Assembly: GCA_002049455.2 (NCBI GenBank)
Contig: KV918993.1
Location: 62,001-126,000 of the forward strand
Reading direction: 5' to 3'
Source: Porphyra umbilicalis
Lineage: Eukaryota; Rhodophyta; Bangiophyceae; Bangiales; Bangiaceae
DNA: 64,000 nucleotides
Made by a program: the position numbers and the translations under genes. Shown one piece after another: positions 31,760-42,100 of this stretch (its first letter is position 1; each line of letters opens with the position of its first letter). The notes under the pieces are model-generated. The model was not told where the DNA came from. It saw only the letters and a list, made by a program, of their open reading frames with translations, and ran no database searches.

Positions 31760-32650
31760 ATCTTTTCGGAAACGCTCGCGTGTACGGGCGAGATGGAGCC
31801 CGTTTCCACAACAGACGGGGAGGGAGACCTCTATTTCGCGCTAACCAGGCATCATGATCGTGCACGCCGACTGTGGTTGTTGTTGTCTACTGCAGAGGAA
31901 GGCAGGCCACCGTTGGGTCAACTCCCAGTTTCCCACTCCATACAGCCGTTCTTCCAGAAACTCCGCACTTCAACTGTTGCAAAAGAGTTCCAAATCGGCC
32001 TCTGCGAGGTCGTAGAGGCCGATAAAAACAAAATCCAAATCGGCCTCCGCGAGGTCGTAGAGGCTGATTTGAAACTATTTTGTAACTATTGGAGTGGGGA
32101 AAGTTTGGGAGAACGGCTGTACGTCGTGCATGATGGCTGTACGCCCACACGCAAGCACGATAGCAGGTGGCTGGTAGGAGCACTCTCCCCCCTCCCTTCC
32201 AGCCGGTACGCCTCTTCCGCAAAGAGGCGTGCCGCGCAATCCTCCCTTCCTCTTCGAGGGAGCCGGGACGACCCCGTGGGACCGCAATCGTAGCGAAGTC
32301 ACGACAGGCGAGCGCCAGCGGTCTTTTGTATGTGACAGCTGAATCCATGGGCGACTCTGAAGCAGCCGTTCACATTCCGGAGACAACATAGGTGCAAAAA
32401 CGTTGAGGAGAGCATGGCACACTTGGAGACGTCGTCGAAGTGAGAAAGACTGCGAACTCGTGAGCAGCAATTGTAGTGCGAAAGGCACGCAGAAAGAGAG
32501 ATGGGCCCTTTGGCAACACAGCTGTGCTTGTACGGGCTGGAACTCTGTAATCAAGAACAGTCCTCCGTGCGCAACCTCACAGCGCGGCGACGGCTTGGCG
32601 TGACGCGAGCAGAGCAACAGCCATGGCGCTCGTTGTCCGTCCATGCCGAG
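31760..32650 (-). repeat. 850-bp repeat, right copy
   Basis: Inverted copy of 16950-17790. Its hairpin (31943-32119) carries an extra partial duplication of the central CAAATCGGCCTC(T/C)GCGAGGTCG unit separated by an A-rich linker. This copy lies in the spacer of the 14.9-kb palindrome, while the left copy lies outside it. Confidence 0.7.
31943..32119. repeat. Foldback hairpin, right copy, with duplicated centre
   Basis: Same outer arms as 17480-17611 (CAGCCGTTCTTCCA and its complement), but the centre reads unit, linker GATAAAAACAAAATC, unit. It is 45 bases longer than the left copy. Confidence 0.75.
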
Positions 32651-32653
32651 CTC

Positions 32654-32950
32654 TCAGTCGGCCGCTAGCGCGGCCTTGCCGGCGGCCACTTCCTTTTCGA
32701 CGGGCGTCTCGTAAACCGCCTCCGCTTCCTTGGCCAGACGGCAAGCGACCGACGTGGCCCCGTCGGCGAGCGCGGCGGCGCGCGGCGCGGTCGGGTACGG
32801 GCCGGGGGTGGCGACGCACCCAGAGTGGCGCAGCACCGCCACGTACCCGCTTATGACCGTACTGTCGTCGTGCGTCAGGAGCGGCACGTGGCCGTTTGGG
32901 ACGGTCTTGTAGACGGTCGGCGAGTCAACTTGGAGAAGCGCCAGCTGCAT
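32654..32950 (-). pseudogene. Truncated first-exon-like fragment, GST-N-like
   Basis: 98 codons from an ATG at 32950 whose upstream sequence is a typical C-rich leader. Protein start MQLALLQVDSPTVYK, then TVPNGHVPLLTHDDSTVISG and YVAVLRHSG. The order 'N..VPLL..dd..ViSgy.Avl+' resembles the N-terminal thioredoxin-like half of GST-type domains (as in eEF1B-gamma or synthetase-associated GST domains), but no family is certain. The frame stops within a few bases of the edge of the 850-bp repeat at about 32650, as if the gene had been cut there. Codon use is host-like (GC-rich), unlike the surrounding transposon sequence. Confidence 0.35.
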
Positions 32951-34087
32951 GACGGTGGTCGGATGATGGGGATCGGGGGTAGCTGAGGGAGGAATCGTCG
33001 GTAAATGGGGGCAGTGAAGATCGGGAGTGCGAGAGGGGAGGTGGGCGTTGATGGTGTCGTGTGCTACGGATGGGGGACGAAGGCAGGTGGCCCTCAAGCG
33101 TGTCCCCTCAGCCTAATTACGCGCATACCTAGGTGCAAGGCGCTCGTCCCTTCGAGGTGCGCTGCCAGATGAAAAGACGGAATATCCCGGGTTTCTGCAC
33201 CAACATACCGTAAAACCCATGATCCCGGACCAAATCCATATCCCGCGAGCTTTCTTTTATTAAGATTCCAAGGCATCAACAGTTGACTCCTGCAGATTGA
33301 CCCTGCCTCTGCAGATCTTGAGTGCTCTGGATCTGTGTGAATTGACCAGAGATTGTGAGTGTCAGCCTGCGCATCCTTCGCGCGCCGAGGCGAATCTGCT
33401 GTACCGTCTTTAGTCACAACGGGTTCGACCGCAGAGCCTCCAAATTGGCGACGAACGCCCGCCCCCCTTGCGCTCACATCACTGGTGCAAGACACCGCTT
33501 GCCTCTAGGCGAGACCAGTGTGCACATCCCGCGTCGGAGTCTTCTGAGGTTCGCCTCTGGTCCACACTTCAACCAGCCGTTCCTGGCCCAGATTCCAGTC
33601 ACAGATATTGAGCGACAGCCATGCAGTAAGCATGTCGTGGAGGGTTCCATACACACAGGAAGGCGTGAGATGCCTCTAGTGAGGCGATGGCATAGAAACA
33701 TGGGGTTGTGGGTTGTCGCAGGCTTCCCGCACGAACAGCTACCGTGGAAACGCGGAAGCCTAGCGAAGCACCTGGAACCTTTCACGATCAGCACGGGGAC
33801 TCTGCAAGCGCACTGGGCAGCAGCAAGTGCCCTGACGGCGGAAGAAAAGGTATCCCTCTGAAGTCATGTTGCTAGCACAGCTGCACCATCGACACAAACA
33901 CGTGCGAAGGCGCACCCACCCCTTTGCATGCGCCGATTGTATCTCCCCACCCCACTGCCCCCCTTCCACTCCCACCCCACTGCCCCCCCCCTCCCCCATC
34001 TCACCACCTCTTCCCTCTCCCTACGGCACTGCCTCTGCCCCTCTCTCCCCCCACCACCCCTTCCGCCCCGTTCCACCACTGCTCATC
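32951..34087. other. Palindrome spacer, last part; no gene recognised
   Basis: It contains the leader of the fragment above, then about 700 bases of ordinary sequence. A C-rich segment (33930-34085) directly precedes the right-arm transposase ATG and probably is its 5' leader. Confidence 0.4.
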
Positions 34088-37082
34088 ATGCCAACAGCTG
34101 GCTAGTACTTGTGCGAGTGCTTTTCGTGCACATACGGAGGCCGCGCCGACGCGAAACGTGTCGGCCGGTCGACGTTCTACCTCCACCGTCGAACTGACAA
34201 TCGCCCCCATCTGGAAGCTCCCGCAGGATGTGGAGGGCCAACTGGCGGTCACAAAGCGCCATTGGTGGTAGTCCAAGTCGTCACAGGCGTGGGGGCAGGC
34301 GAGAGGACGAACGCCAGCTGCGCTCACAAACGAAATCGGTCCCCGGCGTTGCGTCAGGCTCTGGAGACCACGGCCACGCCGGTACGGGGCCAGCGGCGGA
34401 TACAGGCGCGAACAAACGCTCCAGCTCGGCCGATGACTCACGCAAGTCCGATGCAGATTCCACTCCCGAGGCGAGCGATTCCAGCGAGGCCAGCACCGAA
34501 AGTGATCCGGAAGACACTCCTCCACCCACTTTTGAGGCCGAACCAGCACAATAAGGAGACGTCGGGCCTCCGCCTTCTGCGATTTACCAACCTGATATAC
34601 GCACAAGCGAGATAAGGCTTCCTGGCAGCCAGTTCAAAAACTACAAAGCTGACCTGGCGCTGTACGCTTACACCGTTCAACACGGCTTGACGCAAGCGTC
34701 GATTACGGATCTACTGAAATTGAGCTCGACAATCGCCAAGTACCGCACGCCCTATCGTATGGGCGTTTCATCGACGCAAGCGTAAATTTTGAGACGTACA
34801 CCGTCGACTGTTGCCTGAACGTGTGCCTGGCCTCCACGCACATGCGTGCGCAGCAGACCGCGTGTGATTCCTGCGGCGCGCCACGCTACAAGTCCAACGG
34901 GAAACCGGCCAAACATGTCACATACTGGTCGCTAACACCTTGGCTGGACCACCTTCTTGGAGACCCCGATATCCGCAAATCCATGCTGGAAAACATGGCG
35001 GCCGCCCGCAAGGCGTCAGACGAAGGGGTAGACGGCATGCACGACTACTATCATGCTACCAACTACCATCACTACCGCAACAGGGGGCTACTCGATGACG
35101 GTCCATTCGAAATGCTACACAGCAGCACCGATGGATTCCAGTTCTTTCGGCAGAACGGTTTTGAAGGCTAGCCAATTGTTTTCACGCCGCTTTCGATGAG
35201 CTGGGACCAACGGACTCGTAACAAGTACCAGATGCTGGTTGTTGTGACGCCGGGATCAAAGCAGCCAGTCGACCTTGGGTCGTTTTGGCACCCCAGCGCG
35301 AAGGAGTTCGATAAGCTTGCCAAGGGAGCTCCCAGCCTCATCGCTTTGAACTCTACATGGCCAGTCGTGCTAAGGGCCGGCGTGATGAACTTCACGACGG
35401 ATCAACCCGGTGGTGACAAAATCACCAACTTTAAGGGCGCTAGCAGCTACATCTACAATCGGCTTCGCCAATTCCAGGCCGTCTATGTGCCGGCGAGCAG
35501 CCATATCTACTACCCGCCGAAGCACCGATCCAATGGCAGTTCTTTGTTAAAAGTACACAATTGTGTTGCGCCACGACGCACAGCCGCATCCATTTGTGCA
35601 AGTGCCGCTGCAGTCGAGGACGCGCGGGCCCAAGGCAATTCCGTGACTTTTCAAACGAGGTTGGAGCAGGAGCGTGGCGTCAAAGGCTACTCACTGTTCT
35701 TCGCGCCAAGTCCGGCTAGGCGCGCTGCATATCCACATCTACAGCATCTATGGGACGTGGGTCCTACGGCCGCGCCTTATGATGCTGTGCACTTGGTGCT
35801 CCTGAACGTCGTGCCACATACGTGGAAGCTTTTCGCCGCACTCAAGTTGGTCAACAAGAATAAAGACGAAGAATACATCATGGCAAACACCACGGTGACG
35901 CTCATCGTCCAGGAGCTCCGACGGGCTAGACGGACGGTGCCCTAGGCCTAGGCAAGAACTTTGAGAAACATTGACTTGCACCACACGTCTTTCAAGGCGG
36001 TGGACTGCATGCACATCATTCTTTCCACCCGAGACGTCCTGCTGGCCGGACGGCTTCCAAGTGTCTACCACGACATGTTCATGGCACTAATTCGGGCTTG
36101 CCGTCTACTTTTCCGTTCAAGGGGAGTGACTAAGGCCAAAATCGAGGCGACTGACAAGGACATCAAGAACTGTGTCACCAACTACTATGCCAAGATCTAC
36201 TGCGAACTGCCGAGCGGCCTCCACTCTGCCTTTCTACCATTGCTGCCTTGCTGGAAATTGTCTTCTTGCTCTGGGCATGTGGCTCGGCCTGGGTTGTTTG
36301 GCAGCTCCCCATGGAGCTGAAGATTGGGACATTGGGAAGGCTCATTAGATCCGCGTCGCGACCTCACGCAAGCCTTGCGGCTAATGTGACTCGTCAATGT
36401 AAGGCCGACCTCGGCACTTCTTTCGGTGAGAAGTACCTTCCTGAAGAGTGGGCCGATGCGACGGGCAAGCCCTTGGTGACGCCCGGGCTGCCTGTCGGCA
36501 GCTTGAGAGTGCCTGAGAATATCGGCGCCGACTGTGCGTTGCTGCCGCCTAAGTGTGCGCCGGTCGGCGTTGCTGGAGCTGAGCTGGCTAACATGCGGGC
36601 GGCTCTCGTACAAGAGAGCGCAAGTGCAGTTCCGGACGATATCCTTTCCAAGAAGTACTTTCGGGCCCAGTTGGCTTCCGGAAAACACGCGGGATCGAAG
36701 CCGGTCGGATCGAACAGCGACAAGTACCGGCGGCGCGACTACTTGATTCGAATCAAATTCGTCCGAGCAGTCCTACTTCCCTAATGAGACCGTCGGGGGG
36801 CGCCCCGTCTCTACTTTGGGGGCCGTTCTGCACTATGTCGCCATCTTCGTTGACGAATGACGAACGGCTTTCGCGTACGTGGAGCGCGCTAAGTCTGCAA
36901 AGGACCGGTCTGGTTGGTTTGGTTACGCCGCTACTAAGTAGGAGATCGAGTGCATCCTTGAGCTCGGCGGAAGGCCGTACTACGCGCTTATCGCGGCTCT
37001 AGCCGAAGTCGTAGCGACGTTGGAGAGAGAGGGTGTGCACTTTATTTTGCATAACCGGGAGCCGTTTTCTCACGACAATTAG
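34088..37082 (+). pseudogene. CACTA/Plavaka-like transposase, decayed (element B, right arm)
   Basis: ATG at 34088, then a zinc-finger-like start (CECFSC...GRSTFYLHRR); an acidic Ser/Asp/Glu region ending STESDPED (about 34510); CDSCGAPRY; DGFQFFRQNGFEG; VVTPGSKQPVDLGSFWHP; PYDAVHLVLLNVVPHTWKLF; NIDLHHTSFKAVDCMH; MELKIGTLGRLIRS; CILELGGRPYYALIAALAEV; last stop at 37080. This is nearly the full family architecture, roughly 950-1000 codons. Breaks: TAG at 34103, 35169, 35943, 35949 and 36939, TAA at 34552, frameshifts near 34200, 34765 and 36210, and one extra A at 36755-36757 absent from the left arm. At 35169 the stop replaces the Trp of the 'GfqGWPI' motif seen intact in element A. Not functional as one protein. 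Confidence 0.82.
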
Positions 37083-37984
37083 GGCCTTGAGGTTGCACGA
37101 TGACAAGGCCGGGGGGTGGCAATGCCAAAAAGCACGTCAATGTCTCTCTTTTATACGCACGACGGCCTGAGCTATATGGATTGGGTACGACTTCTCTTGT
37201 CCGTGGTAACTTGTCCTGGCCTTGTTCACTCATACGTCTTGACAGTCAATCCGCAGAGTTTCTACAACGCCTGCGCCTGACCCCAATCCCGCTTCGATTC
37301 TCCTTGAGCGTGACGTCTCAGCCGCACAATGTGAGATAGAGGGCTGAGAGAATGCCCTCGCCAGCCTGCGAACGGGCACAGCGAGGTAGGGTCGTTCGCT
37401 TCGTCGTTGGACAGGGGCGGCGCCAACCTGGTGGGCGAGCGTGGTGCCCTGGAAAGGGATCTGAGCACGTCTGGTCTCCGACGCCCAGAGAACGCCACAC
37501 CCCGTCTGCGTGTCGCAGCCTCTCCTTCCCGTTTGTCCTCGTCGTTGAGCCTATCCGCCGTGTCACCGCCGGTCTTTCCCGGCACCACGAATTGATTGCA
37601 ACCGCACGGTACTACCCTCCCCCCTCTCTCATCTTGTCCTGGCCCCATCTTGCTGCTACTTGTACACGACCACACGTGCCACGCTTTTTTTCACTCGCTG
37701 TGACATCATGGTGGGCGGTCGGAGGTGCCCGCACACCGAGGCAATAGCTGAAGGTACGATTCTATTTGTTGAGTGCTCCTATATCTTGTCGCACAACCCC
37801 CCCTCGGGCATGACGCACACCTTCTCCGGCACAACGCACCTGCTACGTTAGATCTTCTCTGCTTTCCATGTGTTCCCACCGAGGTTGTACTTGAGCTATC
37901 ATCTTCCCCCGATCGAGTCTCGCACGTACTAGGAGGCAGCCTTGCTTAATCCGCCGCCGCTAACACGATTGCAAGGTTCATTTT
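37083..37984. other. Between the two element-B ORFs (right arm)
   Basis: Mirror of 25227-26128, with the same interpretation. A few substitutions distinguish the two. Confidence 0.4.
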
Positions 37985-39088
37985 TTGCTGGTGTCCTACA
38001 CTCTCCTCCGATCACCCTTATATTGGACCCGTTTCTTAGACTTTCCAGCACATGAGCTCGCCGCTGCTGTGTCGGCGGCCGCAACGCTCTCGGCCGCGCT
38101 GGCATCCGCCCGCGACGACGTGCGCCGGCCCCCAAGCCGCACGGCCTCAAGCCCCACGCTGCGCGCGCAACCCGGCAGATCCAGTCGCGGGCGCACTTTT
38201 GTGCCGCCAGTGACGCCATCCCCGGCATTTCGCCGCGTTCCCGCCCCCCGGAGCACCTTGCCGTCCCCTCACCTGCGGCCCCGTCCACTGCCACCCGACC
38301 CTCTCTTGCGGAATTCGGCCACTGTCCCGCCATCCGGCGCGCGCACATTGGCTGGCCCTTCGACGGCGCGCCGGACGGGTGCTCGCCCGGTGTTGCCGCC
38401 ACCCATGGCGAGCCCAGCGCAGTAGTTCTCCTTGCGTGCTACATATGGTCAAACAGGTGGAGCGGCCAGTGCTCCAATGACAGCTTTCGTCCGTGACGGC
38501 GCGGCCAATTGGGTGCCACAATCTCCGGTGCTGTTGCTGTATGCCTCTCGACCGGCCAAGGCGACGCGGCGACGAATTAGCACGAACGGGTGGATGGGAT
38601 TTGAATTTCATCGTGACCCGCATGGTGCCCGCCGCTGGGTGCGAACGCCGGCAGCCAAGTCCGTGAATCGCATGAAGGAGGTTGGAGACTCTTCTCTGGA
38701 CATCTCTTCGACCGACGCCAAGCGCTTGCGGGGCCTCGCTCGCCAGGCTCCAGCCGGCTTAGCGAAGGGACAGGGGACATCTTGTTGTGCATAGAGCCGG
38801 GCATCATTGGAGGCAGCCATCACTTTTCTCAAGGACAAGAAGTCCCGTCTTGCTGTCAGTGAGTGGTCGTGGGGAGTACGCGCGCTGCTGTCCCGGACGA
38901 TCACCAATGCGTCCGACTATGCCGGGCAGGCGGCGGGGCAGGATGGGGCAGCGGCACAGCCGGCACCGGCCACCGTGCCGAAAGCGTCATCGTCCCCGCA
39001 CGCAGCTCTGCCACCCTCACGTCTGGGCGGCGCGGGTGGTAGCGCTGCTGTGCAAAAAAGTCAGTGGCGGATTATCTCCAGCCAATAG
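37985..39088 (+). pseudogene. Element-B downstream ORF, right copy
   Basis: A single reading frame with TAG at 38423 and 38792, ending in TAG at 39086: about 365 codons. N-terminal half Pro/Arg/Ser-rich; middle with FVRDGAANWVPQSP and GWMGFEFHRDPHGARRWVR; then a helical-looking segment LEAAITFLKDKKSRLAVSEW and an Ala/Pro-rich tail. Unknown function. Its place downstream of the transposase in both arms suggests a second transposon protein. Confidence 0.5.
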
Positions 39089-39848
39089 AAATGATGTGGT
39101 TCAGGTGCATCGGTATTTGATTGGACCGCATGACATCGCACCAGAACCGCACGTGAAAAACACGTATGAGAGACGTGGCTCCAATTGTGCATGAGTGCAA
39201 TCACTACTGGCTTCCTAATTGAACCACAACCACTCATAAAATGAGTCGTTGGGCACATCTCACTCAAAGGACAGTGGCATCTGTGAGAGAGGTGTGAAAG
39301 AATAAGTATCCGCTACTGTCAGCCGCTAGGCACTTCTTGAAAAGGTAGATACCGGAGGGTAGCATCTCAAACCCGCGACTTTCGGAATGGAAGTCTAGTA
39401 TTGCTGATCCCCAAATTTTGTCCTGGTGGACAGAGACTGACTTGCGGACCGACTTTCTCCACCAATCAGATGCGCCACTGGGACTGACTTGGTGCTCCTG
39501 ATTGCTTACATGTGCCCATGCAGCCTGGAAATCAACATCAGCTCCTCTTCTTTTCTGCACTGCTGGCGAGGAGACAGTAGAAAATCTGAAGATCTCGCGT
39601 GGGCAGCTCGCTCCGTGCCAAGAAAAGCGGATCAAGCAGCGACGAGCAGTGAGTTCTGCTCGATGCAAGGTCCTGGCATAGAATGCGGGCTTTCTATTGG
39701 CGGCAATGCCTTCTTACTGCCGTTTTAAACCAATAGAGTGCTCTTATTCAGAGTCAGTCTCTGTCTCTGTCCCGCAGGACAAAATTCGGGGATCAGCAAT
39801 ACGTTGCCCACCAAGCCACGGGCCCCATCGGCCTACCAAGTAAGCTAA

Positions 39849-39925
39849 ATCCGGACATTTCAAGTCCGGATTAATAGATGATCGTACCCCGGGTATGCCA
39901 TACGTGACAGTACGAATACTGTCAC
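39849..39925. repeat. Two short hairpins
   Basis: AATCCGGAC...GTCCGGATT with a 7-base loop (39849-39873), then GTGACAGTACGAATACTGTCAC (39904-39925). Neither is followed by a U-tract. Confidence 0.65.
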
Positions 39926-40480
39926 AAGTGGCCCGGCTGCACGAAAGTGCATTGCAAAGGAACGTCTCAGTGCACTTCTATCGGTGCCCCAAATCGCCAG
40001 ATGACTGTTCTTGACACTGGTACCAGTTCCCAGCAACTCCGTCTTGTGTGGGATGTCTACAGAGTTCACATATGACATCGGGTTCCTGAGGATGCCTCGG
40101 AACCGCCTATAGCGCAGTTCACGCGTTTTTTATAAAACAAACAAAGAGTTCTTGAGCAGTCTGAGTCAAACCACTAAACCCATGCGTTCATCAGATGTCC
40201 AACGACGCCTTGTGCGCCTCAAACGGAGCACTCCTGGACCGGAAAAGCCCATTTTTTACCTCTGGAAGAAAGCAGCGAAAAGTACATGGCTGGATCGCTG
40301 CAATTCGACGTTCACACAGTCCTTGGGGAGTGATTCCGAGCGGAGCGTTCTGCTCCCAGGTCACCACTGAGATCGCGGACAAGAGGTCACCCCGACGCAT
40401 CCCGGAGCCCCGTAGTGGTCATGTGGGTCGGTTTCTGTGGCAAGGTCGACAAAGAGGTGTGATCAGCACATCTGCAGATG

Positions 40481-40526
40481 CCTCAGGCTATAGAGCATCT
40501 CATATGAGATGCTCCATAGCCCGAGG
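40481..40526. repeat. 46-bp near-perfect palindrome
   Basis: Centre CATCTCATATGAGATG; 21 of 23 positions pair, and the two exceptions are A/C mismatches in an otherwise perfect stem. Confidence 0.8.
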
Positions 40527-41986
40527 TTTGTGGTCGTGTTGTTCTGTGCGGGTTTTTCAGAGCTATCCATCACCCCCCGCACCCCCCGATCTTGAAGCCA
40601 TCACAGCGTAACTCTGTACCAGTGCCGTAGGTAACAGCGCAGCCTGACACATCATATTTTCATCCAGCTGATAGACCCTGCACCCCCCTGCTGCCATGCT
40701 CTACCCTCCCATCCGCCCCCCTTTCTTCCCCACGCGTTCACCCTCCGTTCCATGGGCTGTCCTCGGCCTGCAGTCTTCCCCCCCCCCGCCTCCCTCCTGC
40801 TCTGTCCTGGCCCCCTGCCCAAAAACTGGTTTTCAACAACCCTCTGTGTCTCGTGACGCTACCCGAGGTACTCCAACAACTCATGTGCCCCTCCTCTGCG
40901 AAGCGTCTTGTGCTGCACAGGCTCCTTGCGCGGTCCACAAGCACCTTCGTGTGGTGGAAGGCGACACCACGATGGAGGTCGGGGCTCCCAGATGGCCACA
41001 CACTCCGTTCTCAAATAAGCATAATTGCTGTAATGTGCGATTCCGATCCGTTCTTGTGTAAGAAATCATGGTGTCGGGCGCAGCATGGCCGGGTGACAGC
41101 AGCGGCTGCAGCGGGCCCACTGTCTGTCCGTCCGCGCTGGTCAAGCTTGCCCTGCTGGATGATAATCGCCACACACACACTAGAGAGCGTCGGCAAGTCA
41201 AATGTGGGTCGGCGGCGTGGATCGAGGACACGTTTCGTGCCACGCAGCAACGGCTACCCACATTTGGAACCCATTTCTGGCTATCTGGGTCATCCGACCC
41301 ACGCCAAATACCGGTCGGTGAGGACCACGTGGCCACACACGTGGCGCTAGTTGTGCCACCACCGCTCGTCTGAGCCCGGGCTTGGCGCCCACCACGGGCG
41401 CTTGTGTCTCCAGTTTCGGGTGTATCGAGAAGGCGCATCATCTTGCACCGTACAAGCTGCCTTTGTCAACCGGCACCATACCCCCCCCGATGCCGTCACC
41501 CCCCCCCCCCCACGCCCATAACTGCCGGCGCCCCTCCATCCAAAACTCGCACTATGCCCACTGTATCCCTTCTCCATCGACCGCCGCCCTGTCATATGGT
41601 CGGCCGGGGCGTTTCCCCAAGGGGGAAGGGGTGATGGTGCTGGGGGTGGAGGTCAATTGGAAGGTGTTGCTCGCACAGAGGTCGCTGCTGTGCGGTTGTG
41701 GTACACAGCGTTTTGTCCCCGATTCCTTAAAACTGAGAACTGCGAGATTCGAACACGCCCACCGATGGTTCGCAGAACAGTCGCACATCGATCATGCGAT
41801 CAAATGATGCCCACTTTTTGTTGATCTCTGAGACAGAGCCCGCAGTGGAGTTCAGAAGTGCTCGAATACCATCTGCACCGATATTCAGTGGGAATAATCC
41901 TCACACCAGCACCTGCAGATTTGGCAATTGTCCGGCGAAGTTGCTGCCCCATGCTCATGAAGGATCTTTCCGATTCGCTGGTTCTA

Positions 41987-42100
41987 ATCGTTCTGCGTAT
42001 CGTGCTGAGAACTGTCCTGAAGTGGGAGTAAGATCATCCTGAGGATCGTGCTCAGGACTATCCTGGCGTCGGAGTACAATCATCCTGGGGATCGTCGTCA
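41987..42100 (+). repeat. 46-bp tandem repeat, about 2.4 copies
   Basis: Units start at 41987, 42033 and 42079, each beginning ATC(G/A)T(T/C)CTG and containing GATCGTGCT(G/C)AG-like sequence. About 75-80% identical by eye. Confidence 0.6.

Larger units (their letters stand above)
24157..39054. mobile_element. 14.9-kb palindrome made of two inverted element-B copies
   Basis: The left arm 24157-28744 and right arm about 34465-39054 are inverted copies. The core (24300-28664 against 34546-38910) is nearly identical, with only a handful of substitutions and single-base indels seen. The outermost 150 bp and the innermost stretch are only about 80% alike. Each arm carries the transposase reading from the centre outward and a second ORF beyond it. 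The 5.7-kb spacer is unrelated to the arms and contains the second copy of the 850-bp repeat. Confidence 0.8.

Noticed and set aside
18802-39088. Alternative genetic code with reassigned TGA or TAG
   Set aside because: Host genes in the window (DOMON-Hint, zinc-knuckle, SUZ12-like) use TGA and TAG as ordinary ends, and the two elements disagree about which stop is internal.
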